Under the pieces are notes generated by a model that searched no databases, was not told the origin of the DNA, and saw nothing but the letters and a program-made list of their open reading frames with translations. The translations under genes and the position numbers were made by a program. From NCBI GenBank assembly GCA_003996215.1, contig QJPP01005184.1, forward strand, positions 43,217 through 107,216: 64,000 nucleotides of DNA, read 5' to 3'. Source of the stretch: Jaltomata sinuosa (taxonomy: Eukaryota; Streptophyta; Magnoliopsida; Solanales; Solanaceae). Of the stretch, positions 1 to 10,265 are shown in pieces. The first letter of the stretch is position 1. Each line of letters begins with the position of its first letter.

Positions 1-958
1 TCAAACCTCGAAAATACAGAAAGTAAAGAGCGAAAAGAGTAGTACCTGTATCCTCAAACAAGTGAGGGTACATGTCCCGCATATCCCTCTCAGTTTCCCA
101 AGTGGATTTCTCAATCGGACGATGCTTCCATTGGACCTTTACCTTACTGATCACATTTGTCCTTAATTTTTGGACATCCCAATCAAGAATCAAAACCGGT
201 TCCTCTTTATAGCGAAGATCCTTATCAAGTAGCACCTTATCCCACTTGATGATGTAGTCCCCATTCCCATGGTATCGCTTTAGCATAGATATATAAAACA
301 CCAGATGGACACCCGACAGACTGCGTGGCAACGCCAATCTATAAGCGACGGGCCCTACGATCTCAAGAACTTCAAACGGTTCGATAAACCAAGGGCTGAA
401 CTTGTCCCTCTTACCGAAACACATAACACCCTTCATTGGTGACACTTTCAACAATACCTGCTCACCAATTTGAAATTCCATGTCCCTTACCTTGTGATCC
501 GCATATCCCTTGTACTTGCTTTGGGCAGCTAGCAACTTGGTTTGAATGCCTCTTACCTTTTCTTGCGCTTCCCTTACCAAGTATATGCCCAAAGGCTTTA
601 CATTGCCTTTCTCAAACCACCCAATCGATGACCTACAACTTCTCCCATACAGAGCCTCGAACGATGTCATGTCGATACTGGAGTGGTAGCTATTGTTGTA
701 TGAGAACTCACACAATGGTAGAAACTGGTCCCAATGACCCTCGAAGTCAATCACACATGCTCTCAGCATGTCCTCCAATACCTGAATCGTCCTCTCCGAC
801 TGACCATCACTCTGAGGATGGAAGGCTGTACTAAAGGTGAGTTGAGTGCCCAACTCCTCATGCAACTTACCCCAAAACTTGGAGGTAAACTGCATACCCC
901 TATCTAAAATGATGGACAGTGGCACTCCATGCAATCTCACGATCTCCTTCACGTAGAG
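1..958 (-). pseudogene. Ty3/gypsy integrase C-terminal half plus chromodomain, 5'-truncated, runs off window
   Basis: This is the distal part of a Tekay/Del-type polyprotein that would insert cDNA into chromatin. About 319 codons read without a stop from position 958 down to the window edge. In order I see LHGVPLSIILDRG (second catalytic Asp of the integrase core), HPQSDGQSERTIQ (catalytic Glu region), YNNSYHSSIDMTSFEALYG, a GPY-like stretch, and a chromodomain-like end with VQWKHRPIEKSTWE. The zinc-binding N-terminus, first Asp, reverse transcriptase and gag are missing; the frame begins directly at the junction with the copia fragment. The uninterrupted frame contrasts with the stop-ridden gypsy copies at 41975-46790 and 55180-59507, so it is probably younger. 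The family assignment is firm; the lineage name rests on the chromodomain. Confidence 0.88.
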
Positions 959-959
959 G

Positions 960-1768
960 TTTCAGGAGTATCCAAAGTAGCAACTGATTGTTGATCAACC
1001 ACAACATCATTACTAGGAGCATCTATATGTTCTACACTCTGATTATCATTTTGATCCTGCTCACCATCTACATTATTATTTTGGGTTCCTTCATGTACAA
1101 TAGATGAATCAGTAATAGAAACTGGATCAGTATCGACTAAGCTCTCATTATTCTGAGAATATTTTCTCAGTCTTGTCAATATCTTTAATTGTTTGGTCTT
1201 CAAAGAACACTGCATCACGACTTCTAATAAGCTTATTATCAATCGGATCATAAAATAGATATCCAAACTCATCTTGACCATAACCAATGAAGATGCACTG
1301 CTTAGTTTTAGCATCCAGTTTTAGTCTCTCATCTTTTGGAACATGCACACAAGCTTTACACCCAAAGACTTTCAAGTGATCATAGGAAACATCTTTAGCA
1401 AACCAAACACTATTTGGAACATCACCATCCAAAGCAACCGCAGGAGACAAGTTGATAACATAAGCAACAATGTTAAGTGCTTCTGCCCAAAAGGAATTCG
1501 GAAGTTTAGCCTCTGAAAGTACACATCTAACTCTCTCAACTAGAGTTCTATTCATCCTCTCTGCCAAGCTATTCAACTGAGGCATCTTGGGTGGAGTTTT
1601 ATGATGACGAATTCCTTGCGTTTTGCAATAGTTATCAAAGGGACCAATATATTCACCGCCATTATCAGTGCAAATACATTTTAATTTCTTTTCCATTTGT
1701 CTCTCACATAAGGCTTGAAATTCCTTAAAAACATCAAGTACTTGATCTTTGGATTTTAAAGGATATAC
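960..1768 (-). pseudogene. copia integrase core C-terminal part and linker
   Basis: Continues the integrase frame after the TGA at 1766-1768. CTDNGGEY supplies the second catalytic Asp and NSLAERMNRT the catalytic Glu, followed by the conserved HLKVFGCKACVHVP and GYLFYDP stretches that mark the copia integrase C-terminus. At about 1160 the frame shifts by one base; the shifted frame carries an acidic Asn/Gln/Asp-rich linker that normally leads to reverse transcriptase. Instead it ends at the chimeric junction near 960. The protein cannot be made from this copy. Confidence 0.88.
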
Positions 1769-2204
1769 TCAGAGCTTACAAGAATGATCATCAATGAAAG
1801 TCACAAAGTAAAGTGTACCATATTTTGACTTTACTTTAAAAGGACCACACAAGTCTGAGTGAACTAGCTCCAATAATTCAGGCTTTCTTGAAACGGGATG
1901 ACTGTGAAACAAAACTCTTTTCTGTTTCCCGGCTAAGCAATGTACACATCTTTTCACCTTTGCTGGTTTCACACCAGCAAGCAAATTCTTCTTAGAGAAA
2001 CGTGCAATTACCCTCTCGTTCATATGACTTAGCCTCTTGTGCCACAATTCTGATGAAGTGTTACTTTCTACTAGATTTACAGAGTCACTAAGGATAGAAC
2101 CTTGTGTCATATATAAATTAGCATTCTTTCTTCCTCGAGCTACAACTAATGAGCCTTTGGTGAGCTTCCATTGGCCATTAAACAAGTCATTATGGTAGCT
2201 GTCA
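1769..2204 (-). pseudogene. copia GAG-pre-integrase and integrase N-terminal part
   Basis: Contains the pre-integrase zinc-binding pattern LWHKRLSHMN followed by CVHCLAGKQKR (H..H..C..C) and then HSDLCGPF, which carries the first catalytic Asp of the D,D-35-E triad. It ends at a stop where a Trp codon (TGG) is expected in the SYR/SRYVW-type motif, consistent with a single TGG to TGA change. The join to the protease segment upstream needs a frame change near 2205. Confidence 0.88.
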
Positions 2205-2690
2205 TCATCTAGAGATCAAATTCAAAGGAATGTCTGGAGCATGCTTCACATTTTGAAGAACTAACGTTGTACCAATATTAGTCTTCAAACAAACTGTACC
2301 AACACCAAACACCTTAACTTCACCAGCATTTCCCATCTTCAACACTCCACAACTAACAAGAGTATAAGATGAAAAAAAGTTCTTCCTTGGTGTGACATGA
2401 GATGTAGCTCCAGAATCTACTATCCAACTTGTATCTTGAGATACAAAATTGACGACGTTTTTATCAGAAGCAAAAAGAAGATCTTCTCGTACAACAGCTA
2501 CAACATTATTTCCGCTATTTTCTTCTTTCTTTCCTTCTCTAATTTCTTGCTTCAGCTTATTGCAGAACCTCCTAATATGTCCTTTCTTTCCACAATGATG
2601 GCATGAAATATTCTGATACCCCGACCTTGACTTACTTTTGCTTTTACCCCTATTTTTCAAATTTCTTATTTTGTCTCTCCCACGTTCTTC
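2205..2690 (-). pseudogene. copia gag zinc knuckle and aspartic protease
   Basis: Encodes a basic stretch, then the CCHC zinc knuckle CHHCGKKGHIRRFC that binds genomic RNA, then the aspartic protease with catalytic DSGATSHVT and the downstream hydrophobic NVKHAPDIPLNLIS motif that closes the protease domain. It is offset by one base from the gag segment: the gag frame runs into a stop just after 2690, while this frame carries the RGRDK-like basic linker. A one-base indel in the TTCTTTTACAG region near 2695 explains this. Confidence 0.9.
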
Positions 2691-3289
2691 TGTAAAAGAA
2701 CATCTGAATGTGAGGATGAGCCTTGAGATTTTCTCCTTACTTCTTCATTCAATACACCACTCTTGGCATATTCCATAGTCACCTTGCCACCAGGAGCTGA
2801 ATTTGTTAAAGAAATACGAAGAGTTTTCCAAGAATCTGGTAGAGTATTAAGAAGCCAAAGTCCTTGTATCTCATCGTCAAAATTGACACTCATTCCAGAC
2901 AGCTGATCAAGGACACCTTGAAAATCATTGATATGATCAAGAATAGGACTTCCCTCCTTGTACTTAAAGGTCATCAATTGCTTTAGTAGAAACAACTTGT
3001 TATTGCCACTTCTTGAAGCGTAAAGTGTCTCCAACTTTTCCCACAATGTTCTAGCATGTGTCTCATTCACAATGTGATTGCGAACATTGTCTTCAACCCA
3101 TTGTCTAATATATCCACATATTTGTTGGTGCTTAAAGTCCCAATTCTCATCAGTCACAGACTCGGGTTTATGAGCAGCGAAAATGGGAAGATGCATCTTC
3201 TTCACAAAGAGTAGATCTTTCATCTTGCTTTTCCATATGTTGTAATTACTCCCGTTTAAACATACCATCTTGATCATATTTGCCTCCAT
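2666..3289 (-). pseudogene. copia gag (UBN2-type capsid)
   Basis: The likely start is the ATG at 3289 (MEANMIKMVCLNGSNYNIW), just inside the primer binding site; any longer frame would begin inside the LTR. LNGSNYNIWKSKMKDLLF, LWEKLETLYASRSGNN and LDHINDFQGVLDQLSG are typical of the copia gag capsid. The frame terminates at 2666 because of the indel described for the zinc-knuckle segment; otherwise gag is close to full length (about 208 residues before the break). Confidence 0.88.
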
Positions 3290-3314
3290 AAAAAATCCTT
3301 GATACCTAACCAAG

Positions 3315-3326
3315 TCTCCGATACCA
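3315..3326 (-). promoter_or_regulatory. copia primer binding site (initiator tRNA-Met type)
   Basis: On the minus strand the bases next to the LTR read TGGTATCGGAGA, close to the TGGTATCAGAGC complement of the initiator tRNA-Met 3' end used by most copia elements. Two bases separate it from the LTR end at 3329. Confidence 0.8.
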
Positions 3327-3328
3327 CT

Positions 3329-4050
3329 TGTTATGACGAAAAGCGACAAACCCAAAAGTAGAGAAAATAAAGAACACCAAAGTTAACGTGGAAAAACTCT
3401 TCAAATCGAAGGTAACAACCACGGGATCACAAAGACCCAAATAGCTCCACTATAAAAATAAGAGAGTTACAAATATTCTCCAATAATAGCTACACAACAA
3501 GTGTCAAGCAACGGAGAAACAATAGCTACACCAACAAACTAAATCAAGAGAAATCATCCGAAATAGAACTTCTGTTCGGGACTCAAAATGAGATACTGCG
3601 GACCTCCAAAATCCGATCTCCACCTTCAAATCAACCACCACGATGGTAGGAACACACAATCAAAAATTCAACCCGATCCAACGGTGAACGAACTGACAAA
3701 CACAATTTGAAGGTGGATGGTCGGAGAGCAAAAACTGCAGCGAAATTCTCCCTTTTCTTCTCTCTTGTCTCTTGGTGAAATCTCTCTCAAAAATCTCTCT
3801 TATGTGCTATTGTGTTTCAAAGACAAATCCCAATGAGCCTTTTTTAATAATTCTCTCAAAAGTAGTCCTATTTATAGATGATGAGTGGTGCTTTTTCCAT
3901 AAGCCAAAACCAACTCCAAGTAGGATTAAGAATCTAACTCCAAATATAAATACACATCCAACTCCTATTCCAAATAGGATTGGAGACTTACCAAAAGAGA
4001 ATAGGACAAGGCCATGGGCTTTTGGCTGGAACATGGGCTTTAGCCCAACA
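3329..4050 (-). repeat. copia 5' LTR (722 bp)
   Basis: Bounded by TGTTATGACG at 3329 and GCCCAACA at 4050, so in element orientation it begins TGTTGGGC and ends ATAACA, a TGTT/AACA inverted terminus. It abuts the primer binding site on its inner side. Small open frames inside it have no protein character. Confidence 0.88.
3868..3878 (-). promoter_or_regulatory. TATA box of copia LTR
   Basis: Minus strand reads CTATAAATAGG in the middle of the LTR, the expected position for the U3 promoter driving the genomic RNA. Confidence 0.6.
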
Positions 4051-5709
4051 GAAACTACATTGATTAAAAAAAGATACAATAAAAAATTAAATTATGAAAC
4101 GAAAGTGAAACACATACCAAAAAATCGAGTGTTGTACTCGTGTGATACATTTTTTATGGCTAAAATGAGATTAAACAAAGAGTTTTTAGTCTAATAATTT
4201 GTTCAGATTCATAGTGAAGATTTGGATATATAAAGGTTTTACATGGAAAGGAAAATGAACCATCCTCTTAAAGGTAAATTTAAGAGCTTTTAAATCTAAT
4301 TATTGTACAAACTTTTCAATATGAAACGTATAATATCAGTGGGCTTGAGCATTTATACTTATTTGTACTGAATTAGGTTTATTATTCATGAATATATTTA
4401 TTTTTTAATCATAAAAATGAGGTGAAAGGCCAAAAAAATGACAATACTCTATAATTAATACTCTTCTTATTCATGAATTAATTTATTGAGTTAAATTCAC
4501 AATGTCCACATACTAATAAAAATGAGGTGGAAGGCCTAATTCTTTTTCCTAATTATATATATAATTCTTCTAATTGCTAAATATTTTCCTAATTCTTTTT
4601 CCTTTCATTAATAAGAAATTTGAGTGGTTGGAACAATAAAAAATATTTTATTAGTATGTGGACATTATGAATTTAACTCAATAAATTAATCCATGAATAA
4701 GAAGAATAATAATTATAGAGTCATTTATTGTTATTACAAACATTAAAAAATAGGATAAAAATAAATAAATAGGAAAAGTCTCAATAAAAGGAGAAAAAAG
4801 ATAAATGTAAATGAAGGCCATAGAGAAATGTCACATCACCTTGTCTATAACCCTCCTTTATACATATAGATTCGTCTAGAGATGTACGATCTTTAAGGTT
4901 TCAACTCAAAATAAGTTTCTCATCCTAATAAATTTGAGCTAATTACTTTATCTCTTCAAATATTAGATCTTTATTGAGTTAGCTAAACAAGTCAACATTA
5001 ATCATTTTTAATAACTTATATTTATTTTGCTTTTAGTTTTATAATTCATATTCCTTAGAAATTTTACACCCATCAATATGAATTACACCCACGTTACTAT
5101 CAATATGAAATATGCGTGTGTTTGAAAACTAGTATATATATGTGCCTATATTTCTATGGTCGTCGTTCAATAGTGAAGTGCATGTGATTTCTCTTTAGTG
5201 TAAACTGGACAAGGTTAATGGGTATATTTTTATCCACATTAGCGAATCATTACCCTTTTCCTATAAGATTCACAATCATTTCCTATCTTCCCTTATTACG
5301 TACATAAATTCTCTATTCCTAGTTCAATGATATACCACAAATAGTGTTTGACGGTTGATCAGTCAATCAAATAATTAAGATCAAGCGAAGATAAATAACT
5401 CAATAGTTGGAAATCAAAATAAACAATACGATATTCAATTTCAACTTTCATGTTCAACCACAACCCTAGATACTAAAAGGTTTAGCTATTCATGAATCTC
5501 TTTGGAAGAAGAGAATTCATGAATTTACAAAAAAATAATGAAAATAAAAAAAGAAAATAAAAGACACTTTTTTGAGCTTTGCCCCAACCTTTGGCTTCAC
5601 AAAATTAGAATAATCCCATAAAAACGTGAAAAGGGGATATTTATAGAGTTTAGGAAGTCTTGGCCTACAACAACCACATATAACAGATGACAAGTTCTTA
5701 CTACACATG
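4051..5709. other. AT-rich spacer without coding potential
   Basis: Strongly AT-rich sequence between the copia LTR and the remnant of a gag-protease element. Apart from the foldback at 4446-4721 I see no open frame, RNA gene or LTR end that I can support. It probably represents old decayed repeat DNA. Confidence 0.5.
4446..4721. mobile_element. Foldback / MITE-like inverted repeat (76-bp arms)
   Basis: Arm 4446-4521 is the reverse complement of arm 4646-4721, both 76 bp, with only a handful of mismatches and no length difference. They share ATTTATTGAGTTAAATTC and its complement. The 124-bp loop is AT-rich. A 22-bp stretch beginning AAAAATGAGGTG occurs directly repeated just before (about 4416) and just after (about 4519) arm 1. 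It codes for nothing. This fits a MITE or foldback element; the superfamily cannot be told because the outer ends and target duplication are unclear. Confidence 0.7.
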
Positions 5710-7526
5710 TTTCATTCACAATTAAAACTCATAACAACTACTCCAAAACCTCAGCATTAAGAACAAACTCTATGATATTAGCAAATTTATACAAGTCATA
5801 TAACCAAGAGATCAAGCACTTTACCTATCTTTCATCAACCATGTGGCCTCATTATAAGAGAGTTACCCATATTCACTCACAAGTATACATAATATCACAT
5901 AAATGGACATAAGAATAATATTTCACTCACTCTCATAAAGAATTTCACATGCGACATATGATGAACCATAGGCTTTTCCTTAGTGTACTACTATACTAAT
6001 ATAGGAAAGTCAAATCTAAGATCAAGTAGGACAATCAACGTTATAATGTAGGCTAAGGGATGGATATAAATTATTTGATTCAAATAACGACTATCCTCCC
6101 TATGCACTTTAATACATCACAATTCATTCATCTTTTGCTCAATCTTCAATCAACTAACTTCTTCATCTATTCTTCTCACCCATAGTTTTCTTTGTTTTCT
6201 CATCTCTTTAAGCAAGTTCACACCATTAGCAAGGAGCAATCAACTTATCACCTTTTTTTTCTTTTTTTTTCTTGTTTCTTTCTTTCTACTCCCAACTAAT
6301 AGCATATGAATTTTTTCTTGCACCCTTAGCCTTTTCTTCAGTCTTCCAACTTCAAATATTCCCTTTTTCTACTCTTACCTCTTTCAAACTTCTCATTTTT
6401 CAATTATAGTGCTTAGGAGTTTGGATTTTCAAGCTCAATTAGAACAAAAGGATTAAGCTTCAGATGTGGCTATCAAAGAACAAGCTAAAGACTCAACAAG
6501 GCTAACTAGGATCACTTTTGGGTAGGTGAAAAGAAGGACAAAAATAGGCTAATAAAAGAAACGCCTATATCATCTCCTAAACTCAACATTCCTGATTTCT
6601 CTTTGCAAATATACCAGGAAAGTTCTAGACATCAATATGCAAATATGAAATATCACAAAATCCTAACATACATAGCACATGTTCAACTCAAAATGGATCC
6701 ATATCGACCCTCAATCAAATAAACAATAACAGGATTTACAATATAAGCTAATAATCACACAAGAGTCATGAAAATGAGCCTAGGTGTCTCAAATAAAGTC
6801 ATTGACTTTTTCACATGTTTTTGAATTAAAAATCAAACTTGTATCATTCGGGTAGTTAAGTACCTAACTTGAGAACCTATCAATTAAATTGCCCTATTGA
6901 CTCCCTAACTCCTAATGACTAACTTTCCTTAAAACGGTTGTCAACCATCCATCATTGGGAAAGTCATTCTACCTAAAAAAATAAAAACTACTACTAAAAA
7001 TAAAATTTACTCGATTCAAAGGGCTCTCTCTTGATAAATAAAAAAAAAAAAGCCAAGGAGCGGGAGAAATATGACTCTACTAAAGAACTAAAAAAAAGAC
7101 TATCCTAACTAAAGGATAAAAGAAAATGTCTATGTTTTTAGAACTTTTCTCATTTTTTTCAATGTTCATCTGACTTAGATATAAAAAAATAACTCAACAA
7201 CCTTTGGAATACATCACCCTCAATAAATATCGAAAGACATCCCACTCCACATTTATATTCATGCTTTACTCCCAAAGCAATAATTAAGATAAAAATTAGG
7301 TTAGAGATACTCTATGAGGCCCTCTCAAGCCTAGCTAGCAGCATATTTCTCTTAATTTTTCTACCAAGGGGGTGAATGACCCCACACTTAAGCTTCAGCC
7401 GTGCTCCTTACCTTTCAAATTCGGGTACTTAGACTTCTCCAAACCTGCACAAACAAAAACAAAAAAAAAGAAGTGACATTATAAAAATAAAATAAGAACT
7501 AAACTATTACAAATGGTGTTGCCTCC
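5710..7526 (-). mobile_element. 3' untranslated part of an inverted gag-protease element (left half)
   Basis: The reverse complement matches the 3' non-coding region (about 18440-20050) of the plus-strand element that follows. Shared marks include a GGAGGCAAC motif at 7526 and below, a GTGTGGGGTC stretch near 7385, a GCTAGCTAGGC stretch near 7335 and the sequence read as TAGGAGATGATATAG at about 6575. The right half of the same element continues at 21754. Similarity fades below about 5710 and no LTR follows, so its 3' end is lost. Includes a T/C-rich run at 6249-6288. Confidence 0.8.
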
Positions 7527-9036
7527 TTATCTTAGGCGTATTTATACACCTAAGTGTCATTATCTATGCACGTTTAGTTTAGTTTTGAGGATAACTTGAT
7601 GTGCTATTGAGGTATATATTGTGTAAGTGTGTAATTTGTGGATAACATACATGTTTATAGTGTTTAAGGTGCATTTGGAACAAGTAATGAATCAAAATGA
7701 TCAAATAGAGTTTAGACGAGGAAACTAGTATTGCTAGCTTGAGCTATGCGTCCTTTAGTGTACTTTGATGAGATCTATTGTGTTGTATGGACTAATGTGT
7801 GTTATGAACTATTGTAGAAGACCATTTAAGGATATATGAAAGATAAATAAAGCCTACAAACATCTATAAACCATTGGGACATAAAGGAAGATCGGAAGCT
7901 TGCGTTGGAGGTGAAAAAGAGACGACAAAACACACCTCCATGCCACAGAAGCTGGCTGCCATTTTATTGGCATGGCACGGAGGCAAGCCAACTGCAGTTT
8001 CCATAGGCCTACCATGTTAAGGCCGTGTCACGGTAGTGGGTGTCCATGATTTGGCCGTGGCATGGACCTTGTCCTCCGCGATATTGAGGTGCCATGGACC
8101 TTGGTCTCGTTGGGTGAAACTTATCCTACACTATAAATAGGACACTTAGCTTCAATTGTAAACACTTCTGGACATTTTTGGATTGCAAGAACACAAAGCG
8201 GAGGTTGCCTTAGGGTTCTTATTCTCTACTTTTTCTTTACTTAATTCTTGTATGAACTACATCAATTTTGTTATTATGAATTAGATTATGAGTGGATAAA
8301 CACCCTCTTTCTAAGGTTGAGGCTACACATGATTGCTTGATTATGATTATATAGTTGGTTTAATTATTTATCATGTCATGTGATTGTTCTTACGTTCTTG
8401 TTTTAACTATTTTAAAGCGTCATGAACTTTAGGATAAATTAAAGTCTCAAAACAAATTGACCATAGGATTTGAGGGACGAAATGAAGAACGTAGGGAGTG
8501 TGGATCATATCTTTTGTTGTTACTTAGCAATTTTAAAGTATGATTTGCAATTAGGATAGTGATATATCTAAACTCCCCACTTGGTTAGTAAAATGGGAAG
8601 ATAGTTGAATGCATCCAAATTAAAAATTCACATCTCCGCTCAACGATGTAGATGTAAGATTAATTTGGGTAGATGACTTAGAGGATGACCATTCCCAAGT
8701 TATAATATCAACCCTGTAGATTAATGATCACAATAAACACCAACACCAACTATAAACCATAGTTATGCATGAATGTGTAGTGAATGCCTCAACCCTAGAT
8801 CTCTCCATATATTGTCTACAATCCGAATTTCATATTGTCATTATTTCCAATATTTAGTTACAAAAACAAAGCTCAAACTCTTGGTTATGAGTCACACTTG
8901 TTTAACTTCAACAGTAATAATTAAGTTGGATTGTTTGCTAAACACCAAGTTCTTATGGGATCGACATTCAGCTCACAAGAGCCACTTTATTACTTGCACG
9001 ACCATGTACACTTGCGTGTGCGCTTTGAAAAAAATA
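7527..9036 (+). repeat. 5' LTR of outer gag-PR element
   Basis: Starts TTATCTTAGGCG where the 3' copy has TGATCTTAGGCG, and ends just before the primer binding site. Similar along its length to 20271-21753 with many substitutions and small indels, clearly more divergent than the LTRs of the nested element, as expected for the older insertion. A GC-rich patch (about 7934-8110) precedes the TATA box. Confidence 0.85.
8131..8140 (+). promoter_or_regulatory. TATA box, outer 5' LTR
   Basis: CTATAAATAG, matched by the same motif at 20850-20859 in the 3' LTR; it sits just downstream of the GC-rich patch. Confidence 0.65.
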
Positions 9037-9041
9037 AGTTT

Positions 9042-9060
9042 TTGGCACCATTGCCGAGGA
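9042..9060 (+). promoter_or_regulatory. Primer binding site, tRNA-Asp type (decayed)
   Basis: TTGGCACCATTGCCGAGGA differs by a few transitions from TGGCGCCGTTGCCGGGGA, the complement of the tRNA-Asp 3' end used by Athila-type elements and preserved intact at 11198-11215 in the nested element. Confidence 0.8.
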
Positions 9061-9301
9061 CTTGAGAAATTAGCAACCTTCTAATTTTTGGGTTTTACTA
9101 ATTTGTTTGATAAGTGCTAATAACTTGGTCTTAGATACTGAATTTGCAGGTACAGATCTGAATCTCGAGCAAGCTGGCAAGGGATAGGGAATTGGTGAAT
9201 CACATCCCAAACCTGAGCGACACTTGCACTAATTAAGAAGCGAAGCAACACTTCTCTACCCAATCCAGCAAGTCTAACAGGCTGAGACTATTACTGCAGT
9301 C

Positions 9302-9880
9302 ATGGCTGATGAACCACCACCAACCCATAGGACAGTTCACAAAGTGGCAATCTCACTCGCAACTAATATGACCTCCTATATTTAGAAACCAGCCGTAGGA
9401 GGCAGATTTCAGCTGAAACAGAACATGGTGCAATTGTTGCACATAAGCGGACAGTTTATAGGGTTGTCACATAAGGACCCACAAGTTCATCTCAAAAACT
9501 TTCTGGAGATTAGTGACACGTTCATTCCTGCAGGAGTCTCCACAGACTACGTAAGGCTCACACTTTTCCTATTTTCACTTTTGGGAGAAGCAAAGAAATG
9601 GTTGAAGGCACAACCTTCAAGTTCAATCACTACTTGGGATGATTTGGCAAAGAAGTTCCTTATTTGATTCTTTCCATCAGGCAAAACTGCAAAGTCGAGG
9701 AGTGAAATCTTGAGTTTCAAGCAAAATCCAGATGAGAATCCCTATCATGCATGGAAGAGTTTCAAGTCTCTTCTTAGAGATTTTCCACATCACCAGCAGA
9801 ATAACGAGGTATTAGCTCATATCTTAGTTGAAAGCCTTGATCACAACACAAATTTTTTGCTAGATTCAACGGCAGGTAGT
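9302..9880 (+). pseudogene. gag, N-terminal part, outer element
   Basis: Starts at the ATG at 9302 (MADEPPPTHRTV). It encodes a retrotransposon gag capsid-like domain: FIGLSHKDPQVHLKNFLEI, RLTLFLFSLLGEAKKWL, ITTWDDLAKKFL, then FKSLLRDFPHH and LLDSTAGS. Two in-frame stops occur (about residue 28 and the TGA at 9665-9667). The coding sequence is cut at 9880 by the nested element and resumes at 16665 in the same sense (QELKKTYDELYTLL), so the two parts once formed one gag. Confidence 0.88.
9876..9880 (+). repeat. Target-site duplication (left) of nested element, GTAGT
   Basis: GTAGT precedes the nested LTR and is repeated at 16660-16664 after the second LTR. Removing the nested element and one copy restores a continuous gag frame across Ala-Gly-Ser-Gln. 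Confidence 0.88.
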
Positions 9881-10045
9881 TGATGTGCCGCCATTTTACG
9901 GCACTTTCGACTCCTTTTAACTAAGAACAATCGTACGTTTTCAAGCAACCGTCGTCGTTTTTGATGTTTTTATGTTGTATTTGTAGGAAATGGAGACAAA
10001 CATGGAAACGAAAGGAAATACGCGAAAAAGAGCAGTCTGGATAAG

Positions 10046-10215
10046 AGTGACGGTTCAGGTGACGGTCCGTCAAGGGTGTGACGGTCCGTCACCCAAACCG
10101 TCACACCAAGGCAGCAAGTGAGGCAGTCCACTGCCTAGTGGCGACGGTCCAGGCGACGGTCCGTCAACCCTATGACGGTCCGTCAGCCTTGGCCGTCACA
10201 CTTAGGCAGTCCGCG
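10046..10215 (+). promoter_or_regulatory. Palindrome-rich U3 patch with four GACGGTCCGTCA copies
   Basis: GACGGTCCGTCA occurs at 10061, 10080, 10155 and 10174, with further half-sites (GACGGTTCA, GACGGTCCA, CCGTCAC). Each core GACGG-T-CCGTC is a 5-bp inverted repeat. The patch lies about 45-210 bp upstream of the TATA box. The equivalent patch in the 3' LTR is at about 15507-15676. Function as a cis element is inference. Confidence 0.6.
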
Positions 10216-10257
10216 ACGCGGAATCCGAGCATTTTTGGGATTGGTTTCCTAGACTCC

Positions 10258-10265
10258 TATAAATA
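10258..10265 (+). promoter_or_regulatory. TATA box, inner 5' LTR
   Basis: TATAAATA in the context CTCCTATAAATACCC, matched at 15719-15726 in the 3' LTR. Confidence 0.7.

Larger units (their letters stand above)
960..4050 (-). mobile_element. Ty1/copia LTR retrotransposon, 3'-truncated (LTR, PBS, gag, PR, INT; no RT/RNase H)
   Basis: This is a minus-strand copia element keeping its 5' LTR (3329-4050), primer binding site, gag, protease and integrase in the copia order (integrase before reverse transcriptase). It stops at about 960, just after the integrase C-terminal acidic linker, and passes directly into gypsy sequence. Reverse transcriptase, RNase H and the 3' LTR are absent, so no target-site duplication can be scored. 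The reading frame is broken by two frameshifts (near 2695 and 1160), one further break near 2205 and an in-frame TGA at 1766-1768. The gag and integrase resemble the TNT-like copia group common in Solanaceae. Confidence 0.9.

Noticed and set aside
436..834. Plus-strand open frame of about 130 codons
   Set aside because: Antisense to a clear integrase frame; no domain character.
3772..4194. Plus-strand open frame of 140 codons and its minus-strand shadow
   Set aside because: Lies mostly inside the copia LTR and crosses its end; composition is not protein-like.
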